A stretch of DNA of 64,000 nucleotides, taken from Strigamia acuminata. Taxonomy: Eukaryota > Arthropoda > Chilopoda > Geophilomorpha > Linotaeniidae. The notes under the pieces are model-generated. The model was not told the origin of the DNA and did no database searches. It was given only the letters and a program-made list of their open reading frames with translations. The first letter of the stretch is position 1; every line of letters begins with the position of its first letter. Positions 8,865-17,527 of the stretch are shown in pieces. The DNA lies in the NCBI GenBank assembly GCA_949358305.1, contig OX442314.1:54631369-54695368 (forward strand). Direction: 5' to 3'. A program made the position numbers and the translations under genes.

Positions 8865-11752
8865 TTTTTTAGAAGTTCGCCGATTGATTTCATCGATTTC
8901 TCGAACTCTTCTATAATCTTGTCTTTGCTCGATTTTCTGTCAGGACATTCTTTAGCCCAATGTCCCAATTTTTTACAAATATTACACGGGTCAGTAGCAG
9001 GCGATTTCGCGACTTTTGGCGAAGGCGAACTTGAACGTTTGGCTTCGTCCTTTTTAGGGGTCGGCGACTTCGATCTACTGAGCGCGTCTGTCTTTGGTGA
9101 ACCAAAAGTAACATTTTTAGGCGCCATCTTTGGTCCAAATTTTCGAGCTACTGCGTTATTACGGGCTAATAAAGCAGCTGCAGCCTCGCTTTCTGGTTCC
9201 GAGTCAGATTTCTCTGGTTCAGAAACAGTTTCCATTTCTGTCACTTCGGCTAAGTGAGCTTTAGGGGTTGGATGTGGATTTTTCCCATCCGATCCCTTTT
9301 TAGATTCCTTAGCAGTCTCTGCCAAAAAATCTCCTCGTTTTGGGGGTTGCAAAAGAGGGGTATTAGCAAAACGTGTATCTTTAGCTAATTCCTTTCTCCG
9401 TTGCTGTCGCTTAGCGTACGCAACTTTTTCATCAGCTGGTAGATAAGCTTTATAATTTTCGTCAATCCTTATTTGATTGGCTCGCATAAATTTGGCTAAT
9501 TCAGCGAAACCACCCGGATAAGGTGCTCGTACAGAAAGTAGAACATTCTTTGAATAATCTGTCAATCCACGACGGAATTGACGATCAATGGCTGCGTCTC
9601 CCATTGTATAAGGGAGAGTTACCAATAAATCTTCAGTCCTTCTTAAATAAGAGCGAAGACTTTCGCCTTTATTTTGAGAAAGATTATCCCACATTTGTAA
9701 TAAGTCTTCACTTGACTCTCCATACTCAGTCATGAATTCTTCTACAAAGTGGTTCCAATTTTGAAATTGTTTAGAATAAAACCATTTCTCAGCTCGGTCT
9801 ATAAGAGCTTTAGGTACTACTCTTTTCAAAGCAGTGTGACATGCAATGCCATTCAACCTTGAAATTCGTAAAACTTCATCTAAAAGAGTGGATCCAGCTT
9901 CCCATTCTCCATCGAATAAAGCGGGTTTGATGTGATCCCATCTAATAGTTCTTTCGTCAACTAGATCGTGTGTCCAGTTGATTGCAGTATATTGGGCAAT
10001 TTTCTGTCGTAATGCGATGTCAGCATTATCGGCAGTAGCGTCAGATCGATCGGAAGATCGACGATCAGCTAATAATCGATCAATTTCTTCAGCGGTGTAA
10101 TAATGTGTATTACGCCGAGAAGAATGGCCTCGATGTCGACGTCGATGAGATCGATGTCGATTATCGCGTTCTTGTTGCGCATTCACATCAGAATCCGACC
10201 TTGAATCAGATTGTGAATTTGAAGGCGTGTTAAAATGTGGCGTTTCAGGTGGGTCGGGTGGGTCGCCGTCATCGTCTGGCGGTCGACGTCCACCTCCAGG
10301 TGGTCCATCTCCGTGTCCATCTGGATTTCCTCCATCTGGTGGATTTCTTCTATACTGACCCCCACCTGGCGGGCTTTCATGTCCGTCGGGTGGTTCGCGT
10401 GCTGGATTCGTGTCTCGTCGACTTCTTTTTGACGAGTCTTGCTGTTGAGCCAGTGGTATCGTTCGAGTAACATGAATACCAGTTTCATGCCGTCTATTTC
10501 GATCGTCTACCATCCCCAACAGTCGGTCACTGTTGTGAAAAATAGGATTTCGATTACCAGGAAGTGGATTGCGATCAGCTCTCCTTTCCTCGGAATCTGA
10601 AGGACGTTTTCTTTTTGAGCGATGGCGGCGACGCGAACGTTGGTCGTCATCACTCGATAATCCAGATTGGCTACTTAACTCTGAAACAACAGAAATTGTT
10701 ATTGTTTCGGGAGTCAAAATAGGGACAGTTGGCGCAGCCATTTCTGGTTGCACCAATTGGTCAGTATAATTCCTTGCTTGCAAACGATCTTTCATTTCTG
10801 CAAGCTCTTCTTGAGCGCGCAACAAATCAGCTCGGAGAATTTCATTCTCATTTATTTGATTTTGCGATTCTTCTGGTTGTAATCGCTTAGCAGGGTCGCT
10901 AGACTTGACTTGTCCGCTTGTACTGGGTTGATCCAGCGAGTGGAAAATCTCATCTTCACGCTTAGCTATTTTGCTCTCGCGAGTACGCTGTGTTTTAGCA
11001 CGTGTGTCTAATTCAGCAGCATATCTCACTAATTGATTATGATTGCGTTGGTAGTGGTCTGCCAAATCAATCAATTCTTTATTTTTCTGCTCCAACTTAC
11101 TTTTGGTAAGTTCGAGCTGTCTCCGCGCCTCTTGGTGTGAGCGAATTGAAAGTTCATTTCTAGTATTCATTTTAGAAAGATCTTCCACTTCACCTTTTAA
11201 TCTGTATTCTCTAGCTTTTTGGGCTAGAAATTCCTCATTTTGTCGATTGAGTTCCATGTGTTGAAGCTCAACCTCCGCTTTTTGTTGTTGAAGCTCAGCT
11301 TCTTTTCGTTCCATTTCAAATTGTAAATTTGAAACGGCACGATCAGTGTGAAGTCGTATCATGGCGCGATGAATCTCTTCCACCGTCATGTCGTCCGTTA
11401 TTTGGGCGCCATCCTGGCGTGCTTGATTTCTCAAAGCATCCAACATGGTCATGCGAGGAGGTGATTCGTGAGACGATTCACTTTCCATTTCACGTAACGT
11501 ATTTTCCACTTCCTCCAGTGGAAGTGGCGGGAGTTCTTGGTCGTTAGAACTCGCACTTGAAGCGCTCAGGGCTCGAGCAACTTCATTTTCAGCATCCTTA
11601 AGTTGTTTCGGATCTGGAACTGGCGTTATTTCTTCAGAAATAATTTTCTCCATAAGCATTTCAGGCTCGAGAGCCGGCAAAACCGTCGCTGCTCGTTTCT
11701 GAGTGCTTGGTCGACCTCGCTGTCGTTTCACAATTTGCATTGGCGTCGCCAT
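8858..11752 (-). CDS. gag: Element D gag
   Basis: A 964-residue nucleocapsid precursor starting at the ATG at 11752 (MATPMQIVKRQRGRPSTQ), 71 bases after the primer site. The N-terminus has a basic R-G-R-P motif like an AT-hook. A long Glu/Gln-rich predicted coiled coil lies around residues 130-270. An Arg/Ser and Pro/Gly-rich middle part follows, then a Gypsy capsid-like domain homologous to that of E. Near the C-terminus is the zinc knuckle CNICKKLGHWAKEC. The length is large for a Gypsy gag. The frame is intact and overlaps pol at the frameshift site. Confidence 0.9.
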   Translation of the reverse strand: MATPMQIVKRQRGRPSTQKRAATVLPALEPEMLMEKIISEEITPVPDPKQLKDAENEVARALSASSASSNDQELPPLPLEEVENTLREMESESSHESPPRMTMLDALRNQARQDGAQITDDMTVEEIHRAMIRLHTDRAVSNLQFEMERKEAELQQQKAEVELQHMELNRQNEEFLAQKAREYRLKGEVEDLSKMNTRNELSIRSHQEARRQLELTKSKLEQKNKELIDLADHYQRNHNQLVRYAAELDTRAKTQRTRESKIAKREDEIFHSLDQPSTSGQVKSSDPAKRLQPEESQNQINENEILRADLLRAQEELAEMKDRLQARNYTDQLVQPEMAAPTVPILTPETITISVVSELSSQSGLSSDDDQRSRRRHRSKRKRPSDSEERRADRNPLPGNRNPIFHNSDRLLGMVDDRNRRHETGIHVTRTIPLAQQQDSSKRSRRDTNPAREPPDGHESPPGGGQYRRNPPDGGNPDGHGDGPPGGGRRPPDDDGDPPDPPETPHFNTPSNSQSDSRSDSDVNAQQERDNRHRSHRRRHRGHSSRRNTHYYTAEEIDRLLADRRSSDRSDATADNADIALRQKIAQYTAINWTHDLVDERTIRWDHIKPALFDGEWEAGSTLLDEVLRISRLNGIACHTALKRVVPKALIDRAEKWFYSKQFQNWNHFVEEFMTEYGESSEDLLQMWDNLSQNKGESLRSYLRRTEDLLVTLPYTMGDAAIDRQFRRGLTDYSKNVLLSVRAPYPGGFAELAKFMRANQIRIDENYKAYLPADEKVAYAKRQQRRKELAKDTRFANTPLLQPPKRGDFLAETAKESKKGSDGKNPHPTPKAHLAEVTEMETVSEPEKSDSEPESEAAAALLARNNAVARKFGPKMAPKNVTFGSPKTDALSRSKSPTPKKDEAKRSSSPSPKVAKSPATDPCNICKKLGHWAKECPDRKSSKDKIIEEFEKSMKSIGELLKNL
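8864..8870 (-). promoter_or_regulatory. -1 ribosomal frameshift heptamer A AAA AAC at the gag-pol junction of D
   Basis: On the minus strand, gag ends CTA AAA AAC TTG TAA. The heptamer A AAA AAC is in the correct phase (X XXY YYZ) two codons before the gag stop at 8858-8860. Slipping back one base leads directly into the open pol frame, which has no ATG. This is a classic retroviral slippery sequence. Confidence 0.85.
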
Positions 11753-11822
11753 TTTGTCAAATTGAGAGAACAATGGAAATAAAGGATCTTTTTGCAAAAA
11801 TCGGATTTTAACAATCAAAACA

Positions 11823-11840
11823 ATCCCGGACGGGCCCCCA
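11823..11840 (-). promoter_or_regulatory. Primer binding site, tRNA-Pro type
   Basis: Two bases inside the LTR end, the minus strand reads TGGGGGCCCGTCCGGGAT. It differs at one of 18 positions from the well-known tRNA-Pro primer site of murine retroviruses and is complementary to a tRNA-Pro 3' end including CCA. Confidence 0.85.
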
Positions 11841-12140
11841 AGTGCGGCGATCCGGGTTTTTACTTATTAAAGTATGTAAATTTAACAAGCAATCGTCGGT
11901 GAGATGCCGTACAGGACTTCTACTCTGTGGCTAAATGGTTGTCTAGGGGAATGATTTTTACACGAAGAGTAAAAGGAAAAATTAGATTGTTTTAATCGTT
12001 CTAAATACACTTGATAGATGCAAAGGGGAAATAATAATAGTAATGTAATGACTGGGTCGATCTGGCTTCTCTTTGTACTTGGACACTCACAGTTGACCGT
12101 TGGCTCCAAAATGGCGTCGATGGCGTCGTGTGAGCGCGGG

Positions 12141-12355
12141 ATTTTAGCGGAGTAAACTCGACGCTAAAATACGTTGCTAAAATATACTAAAAATCCTCGC
12201 GGAGCAAGCTCAACACGAGGATACGTCTTGCACACAGCGGTTTGATTATTACGGAGCAAGCTCGACGTAACAATCCGTCTTAACACACAGATTTCTTTGT
12301 GGAGCAAGCTCGACACAAAGAACTACAAATTGACAGAGCAAGCTCAATGTCAATT
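12141..12355. repeat. Array of five hairpins with a constant loop in the D-family LTR
   Basis: Hairpins at 12141-12170, 12193-12222, 12244-12275, 12293-12322 and 12328-12355. On the plus strand each has the loop GAGCAAGCTCRA (first one GAGTAAACTCGA). The arms differ but pair: ATTTTAGCG/CGCTAAAAT, ATCCTCGCG/CACGAGGAT (one mismatch), GATTATTACG/CGTAACAATC (one mismatch), TTCTTTGTG/CACAAAGAA and AATTGACA/TGTCAATT. The loop can form an inner GAGC/GCTC stem, with two unpaired bases on one side. Confidence 0.85.
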
Positions 12356-12770
12356 CACACACAGAAATGGCTTAAATTACGCGTAGTAATTCAAGCAGAA
12401 GGGCGCTATTCTGTACAGTCGGTACAGACCAGCAATGAATCTCGATTCTTCCAATATCACAGATCACACTTAGCGAGTTTGGGCATAAGTTTGACACGGT
12501 TGTGAAAGGTTTGGAAGCAGGATCAAGAGTGCGGGAAGAGTGGGCCAAAACCGTTTGGCTCACTTCTAAATCTGCTCAGAAAAGCTGCGCAGATGACGAG
12601 TTGCATGAAGATCACACACGGCCGCCTTCGGGTCGTGTGCAACAATCGAGCCGGGCACGCGCGAGGGGAAGGGATGCTCCGCCCAGGCACACGCCTAGCA
12701 GCATCATCAAAGCAATGCACGCTGCAGCGCGATTGGTTGACGCTGTTGCTGGGCCAAAACTTGCTGCAAA

Positions 12771-12855
12771 ACACAATATTATTTGGGTAATATTGTGTCT
12801 TGTTTTATATTTTATTAATGTATGTTTTATTTCAACTTACATTGAAACAAAACAT
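12771..12855. repeat. Two AT-rich hairpins in the U3-like part of the D-family LTR
   Basis: ACACAATATTA (12771-12781) and TAATATTGTGT (12788-12798) pair perfectly around a 6-base loop. Arms at 12822-12835 and 12842-12855 (ATGTTTTATTTCAA type) pair with one mismatch around 6 bases. The first hairpin is retained in all three LTR copies. Confidence 0.6.
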
Positions 12856-12933
12856 ATACGCTTGTTGAACATGTTTATAAGACAATTTGGAAATATGGTG
12901 CGCACTCAAATAGGAATATTTGAGGTCACCACA

Positions 12934-13394
12934 CTTTGAACACAAGAATAAGCACACAAATGGCACTTGAATGGTTTTTCCCCAGTGTGGGTTAATAAAT
13001 GTTTTTTTAGATTCGCATTTTGAGTAAAGGAGTATGCACACAAATGGCACTTGAATGGTTTTTCCCCAGTATGTGTTGCAATATGTCTACTTAAATCCCC
13101 ACTTTGAACACAAGAATAAGCACAAAAATGGCACTTGAAGGGTTTTTCACCGGTGTGTTTAAGCATGTGTTGTTTCAATTGCGAATAATATAAACACGAA
13201 TAATCACACAGATTACAACAGAAATCCGACTTCGCCGCGTCAATTACCGGTGATTGCGAACCGGAAGTTCCGCCACGATATAACGCTTGCTGTTGCTTCA
13301 GTTTGGCAGTTTCCTCTTCAATTTCTCTTGCCCGGGCCCTGAATTCTTCCAGCTGCGAATCGACATCGTTGCCGTTTTCGTTTAGTTCCGCCAT
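12934..13394 (-). pseudogene. ZNF-a: C2H2 zinc-finger gene truncated by the element D LTR
   Basis: Starts at the ATG at 13394 (MAELNENGNDVD). The first 50 residues form a charged helix with E-F-R-A-R-A-R-E-I-E-E-E, close to that of ZNF-c. Three complete C2H2 fingers follow with TGEKPFKC linkers (C-N-L-C, C-H-F-C, C-H-L-C types) and a fourth is cut after Y-S-C-V-Q-S. The open frame runs a few codons into the LTR. It is likely a sequence-specific nucleic-acid-binding protein when intact. Paralogues are ZNF-b and ZNF-c; upstream sequence is also shared with ZNF-c. Confidence 0.88.
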
Positions 13395-13481
13395 TTGAAT
13401 GTATTAATGTGACGTGTACTGGTGAACTGATGAAGTAAAATAATGACAGCAGTTAGTTATATACCTAGGAGAAACAACGTT

Positions 13482-13600
13482 ACGTTGCTAAAACGTACAC
13501 TGCTTTATCGGCACGTTACTAAAACGTAACGCTTTGTACACTGCTACGTCGGTACGTCGCTAAAACGTATCGGTCGCTATACTGATTGTCGCTGAAACGT
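13482..13600. repeat. Degenerate tandem repeat with ACGTTGCTAAAACGTA core
   Basis: Three imperfect units begin near 13482, 13513 and 13554, each with ACGTYRCTAAAACGTA followed by a variable spacer with CACTGC or GGTCGC. A weaker fourth trace (GTCGCTGAAACGT) follows. The core is partly palindromic (ACGTT/AACGT). It lies in the 5' flank of ZNF-a. Confidence 0.5.
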
Positions 13601-13810
13601 GGCTATAACGTACCCCGTAAGTCTTGTTGTCTCTAAAGTGTACGTCGCTCAATCGTTCAAAAGTCGTGTGGACCCCACGTTAGGGTCATCTAAAAATTAG
13701 CAAAAAAATTGGATTTATGGAAAGAAATAATTCGGTTTCTTAGATAAAGTTTGAGCAATTTGAAATCGAAAGGATTGATCTCGAAAAGTATATTTGGGAC
13801 TAGCAATAAC

Positions 13811-13973
13811 TGTTGGAATTTACGGTCGGTCAATACCACCAGAAGGACATTACGTGATCACTTGCGACGAACGTGATTGGCGGTGCAGCCAATCACAGTT
13901 TAGTGTTTTGACTGAATAAAAGACTTATTAATTGTATTCATCCTGGATTGTTTCGATTGATTTATTTCCAACA
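13811..13973 (+). repeat. Probable 163 bp solo LTR
   Basis: The segment begins TGTTGGAA and ends TTCCAACA, an 8-bp inverted terminal match of the TG...CA type. It contains an AATAAA polyadenylation signal (TGAATAAAAG) about 55 bases from the end. The flanking 5-mers ATAAC and ATCAC differ at one position, compatible with an aged 5-bp target duplication. No internal region or second copy is in the window. Confidence 0.5.
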
Positions 13974-15366
13974 ATCACCAAATGAATTTCTTGATCCAAT
14001 AAAGTCAGATATCATCCCTCAGAGTTGGAAATGGAGTTTTTTTTTTAATAAAAAGCTAAACTAAAATGTTTAATCTGTTTATACACTTACATAACAGCTG
14101 TGAATGCTGAAAACACTGGAGAAAACTGCTCGCATCGGGAACAGCCATCTTGGACAACAATTCAAGTGATGATAACACACTCTGGTGTTAGAATACAGAA
14201 ACATATTACAATGTGAGATGAAATTATAACAGAAGTTAACCCACGCATCAAACTCAATGCGTAAGATACAAAATACCTTAAAAATGGTAACAAATATCTA
14301 GAAATCAAGATATACACAGTATATTAATGGAAATCACTGTAATGGTGAAATAATAAATGATCCTATGTGGTGTGTTTGTATAACTTGGATTGTATGGATG
14401 TAGTAGGATTTAGAAAATGAAGGAACCTCGAAGTGACCAGTCCGTGGCATGGTATTTGCATGAATGCTTTATTGACATAAAAGTGCAGGTGGCGCTGCAC
14501 GCGATCTCGTGACGTCGCGGGAACGCGACGTGCGTCACAAAATAACAATGAACAAACGAAAGAATTGGAGTGACGAACACTCCACTATGATCTACATTTG
14601 AATGGGTCACTACAATCGATCTCCAAGTACACACGCAAAGTCTATTCTGGTTGTTTGTCTCACCGTCTACCCGATCAGTTATCCAAAACTGGAGGTAAGG
14701 CAAACAGAAATCTGATTGAGCTCTCAGTTATTCATGACTATAAAATCTGACACAGCTCTTGAGTTTGCCAAGAAAGGCCTCAATTACACCACGTTTTCAA
14801 TCACTTTTCTTGTTCGGCGAGTCTGCGAAAAAGATGTTATCGGTCGTTGGGTTGGGACATATGTTTCACTTGCATTCTTGTACCAAAATCATTCCTGGTG
14901 AAGTGTTTTCTTTGAATCAAGTTTCCTGTTTGGATGACTATGTATAGTATAGCCAGTCACCCGAATACGTAACTTGATAGACTCTATACATTCAAGTCTA
15001 TAAATTGACAGCAAGAGAGGATCACTTTGTGAGCTATAGCGCCCCCTGGGGACCTAAGGCGGCCCTTTTGTGATTTGTTCTTGATTTAACGGTAATAAAC
15101 AGTCTTGTAACAACAATCATCAATTTAAAATACAGGTTTTACATGTTTCGTTTGTGTTTTAAATTAGAATTTAAGCGAGAAAAAAATTACGATTCAGTAC
15201 ACTTACCGGTATGTTTTCTAAACGTTTCAGTAAAAAAAGTAACGATGTTATTTTAAAAATCCAAAATGAAATGCACTAATAATAAAAACAGAAAGCAGCA
15301 ACCGTTTTGAATTAAAGAGTTGTGAACATGACGAACAAAATGTTAATTTGTATGCTTAAGCTTAGT
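13974..15366. other. Non-coding stretch between ZNF-a upstream region and ZNF-b
   Basis: No convincing gene was seen. The last part (about 15180-15366) aligns with 22412-22561, the 3' flank of ZNF-c, and is therefore a paralogous 3' UTR of ZNF-b. An inverted pair around GTGACGTCGCG / CGCGACGTGCGTCAC lies at about 14507-14536. Confidence 0.5.
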
Positions 15367-15468
15367 TTAATGTTTTTTCAAGCCATGTTTTTTCAGTTGA
15401 AAACTGTGAGCACAAGAATAAGCGCACAAATGGCACTTGAATGGTTTTTCCCGAGTATGAGTAGCGAT

Positions 15469-16000
15469 TAGGCACGTGCGCCGAGCCCAATTTTTCGGCG
15501 GCGGCTGGATTCGGCTGGGCGCCACCAGATGGCGGCGGCTCGAATCGCTCTCGTTCGTGGGGGCCAGCGGCTGGCGGCTCAACCGATGCAGTACGGTATC
15601 GGCGGCGGCTGGCATCCAGCCGCCCAGCCGCCGAACCGAGTTGGCTAAGCCGACTCGGCGCACATGGAAAAAGCCAATTGCGATTGCGACGGCTCTTCGG
15701 CAACGTGTTGATCTAAAATACAAAACGTAGCAAAAACGTTTTCTAATGATCCAATGGCTGTGCAGTACAGATTCTGCACTGCACAGCCATTGGATCATTA
15801 TGTTTACGTAATTACGTCCAAAACGTGAACGTGATCGCAATTGCATTGACGTATTCGTAATTCGCATCCGCAGCCGTTCGACGCCGGAAAATCAGCGGCG
15901 GCGGCGGCTTGTAAATTGTCGCCACAAGGCGGCGGCGGCTGGGCTCCAGCCGACCAGCCGCCGAGCCGAGTCGGCTAAGCCGACTCGGCGCACATGCCTA
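15469..16000. mobile_element. 532 bp hAT-type MITE in ZNF-b
   Basis: Termini are TAGGCACGTGCGCCGAG and the inverse of TAGGCATGTGCGCCGAG, one mismatch in 17. The element is flanked by the perfect 8-bp direct repeat GTAGCGAT (15461-15468 and 16001-16008), the hAT hallmark. The interior is GC-rich with GGCGGCGGCTGG motifs, and about 67 bases of the right end recur internally at about 15600-15666. No transposase is present. Confidence 0.85.
15744..15800. repeat. Perfect 23-bp-arm palindrome inside the hAT-type MITE
   Basis: Arms at 15744-15766 and 15778-15800 are exact inverse complements, separated by 11 bases that can pair further (CAG/CTG). It begins TAATGATCCAATGG and lies in an AT-richer island of the GC-rich MITE. 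Confidence 0.8.
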
Positions 16001-16539
16001 GTAGCGATATGTTTTTTTAAATTTCCACTTCTGACACAAGAATAAGCGCACAAATGGCACTTGAATAGTTTTTTTTCTGGAATGAATTAACAGATGCCTT
16101 TTTAAAGTCCCACTGTGAGCACAAAAATAAGCGCACAAATGACACTTGAATGGTTTTTTCCCAGTATGGGTTGCAATATGTATTTTTAAATTCCCACTTT
16201 GAACACAAGAATAAGCACAAAAATGGCATTTGAATGGTTTTTTCCCAGTATGGGTTGCAATATGTATTTTTAAATTCCCACTTTGAACACAAGAATAATC
16301 ACACAAATGACACTTGAATGGTTTTTTCCCAGTATGGGTTGCAATGTGTCTATTTAGATGTCCACTATGATTGCAGGAAAAAGCACACAAATGACACTTG
16401 AATGGCTTTTCACCAGTATGTATTAATAAATGTTTTTTTTAAATTCCCACTTTTATAAAATTAAAGTCTGGATTATCCACGGTTAAGCAAATATTGTGCA
16501 ACATAATTTAATCTAAAACTGGTGCATAACCAACTTAGG

Positions 16540-16625
16540 TCATCTTCTTCTTTGCTTTGTGTACGTTGCCGCTTATGGTATCATTCAGAATGTTTGAATT
16601 GTGCCTTTGATGAAAACAATGAATA
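16540..16625 (+). pseudogene. PHD-finger-like remnant
   Basis: A short open stretch encodes L-C-V-R-C-R-L-W-Y-H-S-E-C-L-N followed by E-N-N-E-Y-F-C. The spacing C-x2-C-x3-Y-H-x2-C and the later Cys resemble the second half of a PHD finger. The frame lacks the first Cys pair and runs into unrelated sequence, so this is at most an exon or transposon remnant. Confidence 0.3.
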
Positions 16626-16629
16626 TTTT

Positions 16630-17190
16630 TGTGGGGTCTTGGTGGCCTCACGTGTCTGTTACGTGCGCATTACGTGTCGGCGGCCGCCACCTTGTGCACC
16701 TGACGATACGAACTTGCGACGTCACACCACTAGTGCCCAATCAGAGACTTTGTTTTATTTTTAATTCGAGTTTGTTTTGTTTACTTTTTGTATTGAGGAG
16801 ATATTAAAGTTCAGTTTGTGCATTTGACTATTTGACTTGGACCTAGATTGTCGTGTCAATTCTTTTCCGGCTCTCTTCATAAAGCTGACATTGTTTTGTT
16901 ACATCGGTTTGTTACAACCTTTCTGTGAGGAGCACAACTGGTCACGTTCTTGTTGGCCAATTGCAAATTTTTTATTCTGTGTGTTCAAAAAAATTCGATG
17001 CGCACAAAAGTAATATTGTGACGCTGCTACTACAGCGCCATCTATTTTGTAATAAAAGCACTCGTCACCCATCGCCAACAATGACGGTCGCAAATTAATT
17101 CAATCCAACACCATCAAGAAAACCATCAGCAGAAAACACTTCAATTGTAATCAATTATTTGTTTGCTTGATGAATGTGCCATTAGTGGAG
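16630..17190. other. Non-coding host-like stretch
   Basis: No gene, repeat or clear signal was recognised. It provides the left target-site copy TTACC (17191-17195) of element F. Confidence 0.4.
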
Positions 17191-17195
17191 TTACC

Positions 17196-17372
17196 TGTTG
17201 TGTATTTATGCTTGATGATTGTAGATTGAGTTGCTGGTCAAGAAGTACAACATGTCGGCCATCGTAAAGTTAACAGAGTGTTTATTCAAATTTTAACAGA
17301 TAGGTGGCGCTGCTCTAAAAGCACCGAAACATTATGATTGGTCAAGATTGACCTATGGAGTAGGATACTCCA
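17196..17372 (-). repeat. 3' LTR of element F, with PPT beside it
   Basis: On the minus strand it starts TGGAGTATCC and ends ATACACAACA. The polypurine tract AAGGGGATGT precedes it at about 17373-17384. The 17373-17527 stretch between the LTR and the stop codon is a short AT-rich 3' UTR. Confidence 0.9.
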
Positions 17373-17527
17373 ACATCCCCTTAAATTGGGAGAAACACCA
17401 ATTACACAAATCAAAGAAAGATTTAAACAATTACATTAAACACATGTATAAAAAGTTAATAAAAAACATGGTTGAAATTTAAACAAATACAAAATGAAGT
17501 TAATTATTTTAAAAACATACACAAATA

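Larger units (their letters stand above)
7409..12933 (-). mobile_element. Element D: Ty3/Gypsy retrotransposon, 5' half (LTR, PBS, gag, partial pol)
   Basis: Read on the minus strand: 5' LTR 12933-11843, a tRNA-Pro primer site, gag, a -1 frameshift site, protease and RT. The copy stops in the RT at about 7409, where it abuts element E in inverted orientation. The rest of pol, ORF3 and the 3' LTR are missing here but are seen in A and B, the same family. The LTR end lies inside zinc-finger gene ZNF-a. Confidence 0.9.
11843..12933 (-). repeat. 5' LTR of element D (1091 bp)
   Basis: On the minus strand it starts TGTGGTGACC and ends GATCGCCGCA (TG...CA). Near-identical copies are at 48753-49829 and 56652-57738. 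A U3-like start contains AT-rich hairpins and a TATA-like AATATAAAAC (about 12800-12813). The middle holds five hairpins (12141-12355). The outer end falls within ZNF-a coding sequence. Confidence 0.92.
15367..16454 (-). pseudogene. ZNF-b: broken C2H2 zinc-finger paralogue containing a MITE
   Basis: The 5' part (about 16454-16009) encodes several fingers with TGKKPFKC linkers, and the 3' part (15460-15367) encodes a last finger ending H-G-L-K-K-H and a stop. Between them is a hAT-type MITE (15469-16000). In the 5' part a T-rich indel near 16067-16075 shifts the frame (K-K-P-F-K-C becomes K-K-T-I-Q-V). The N-terminal coiled coil and ATG are missing upstream of 16454. It is therefore a decayed copy of the ZNF-c type gene. 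Confidence 0.82.

Noticed and set aside
11882-12109. 75-codon minus-strand frame near the LTR end, similar in D and B
   Set aside because: It starts at TTG, not ATG, and the A copy is interrupted early; likely chance.
12141-12355. CRISPR-like array
   Set aside because: The repeated unit is a 12-nt loop with variable paired arms in a retrotransposon LTR of a eukaryote; no cas genes or regular spacers.
12502-12939. 145-codon plus-strand frame inside the D LTR with a hydrophobic segment, also seen in the A and B LTRs
   Set aside because: It is antisense to the element and starts at a non-ATG codon in D and B. The upstream frame differs between copies because of indels, and the LTRs are too similar for its persistence to show selection.
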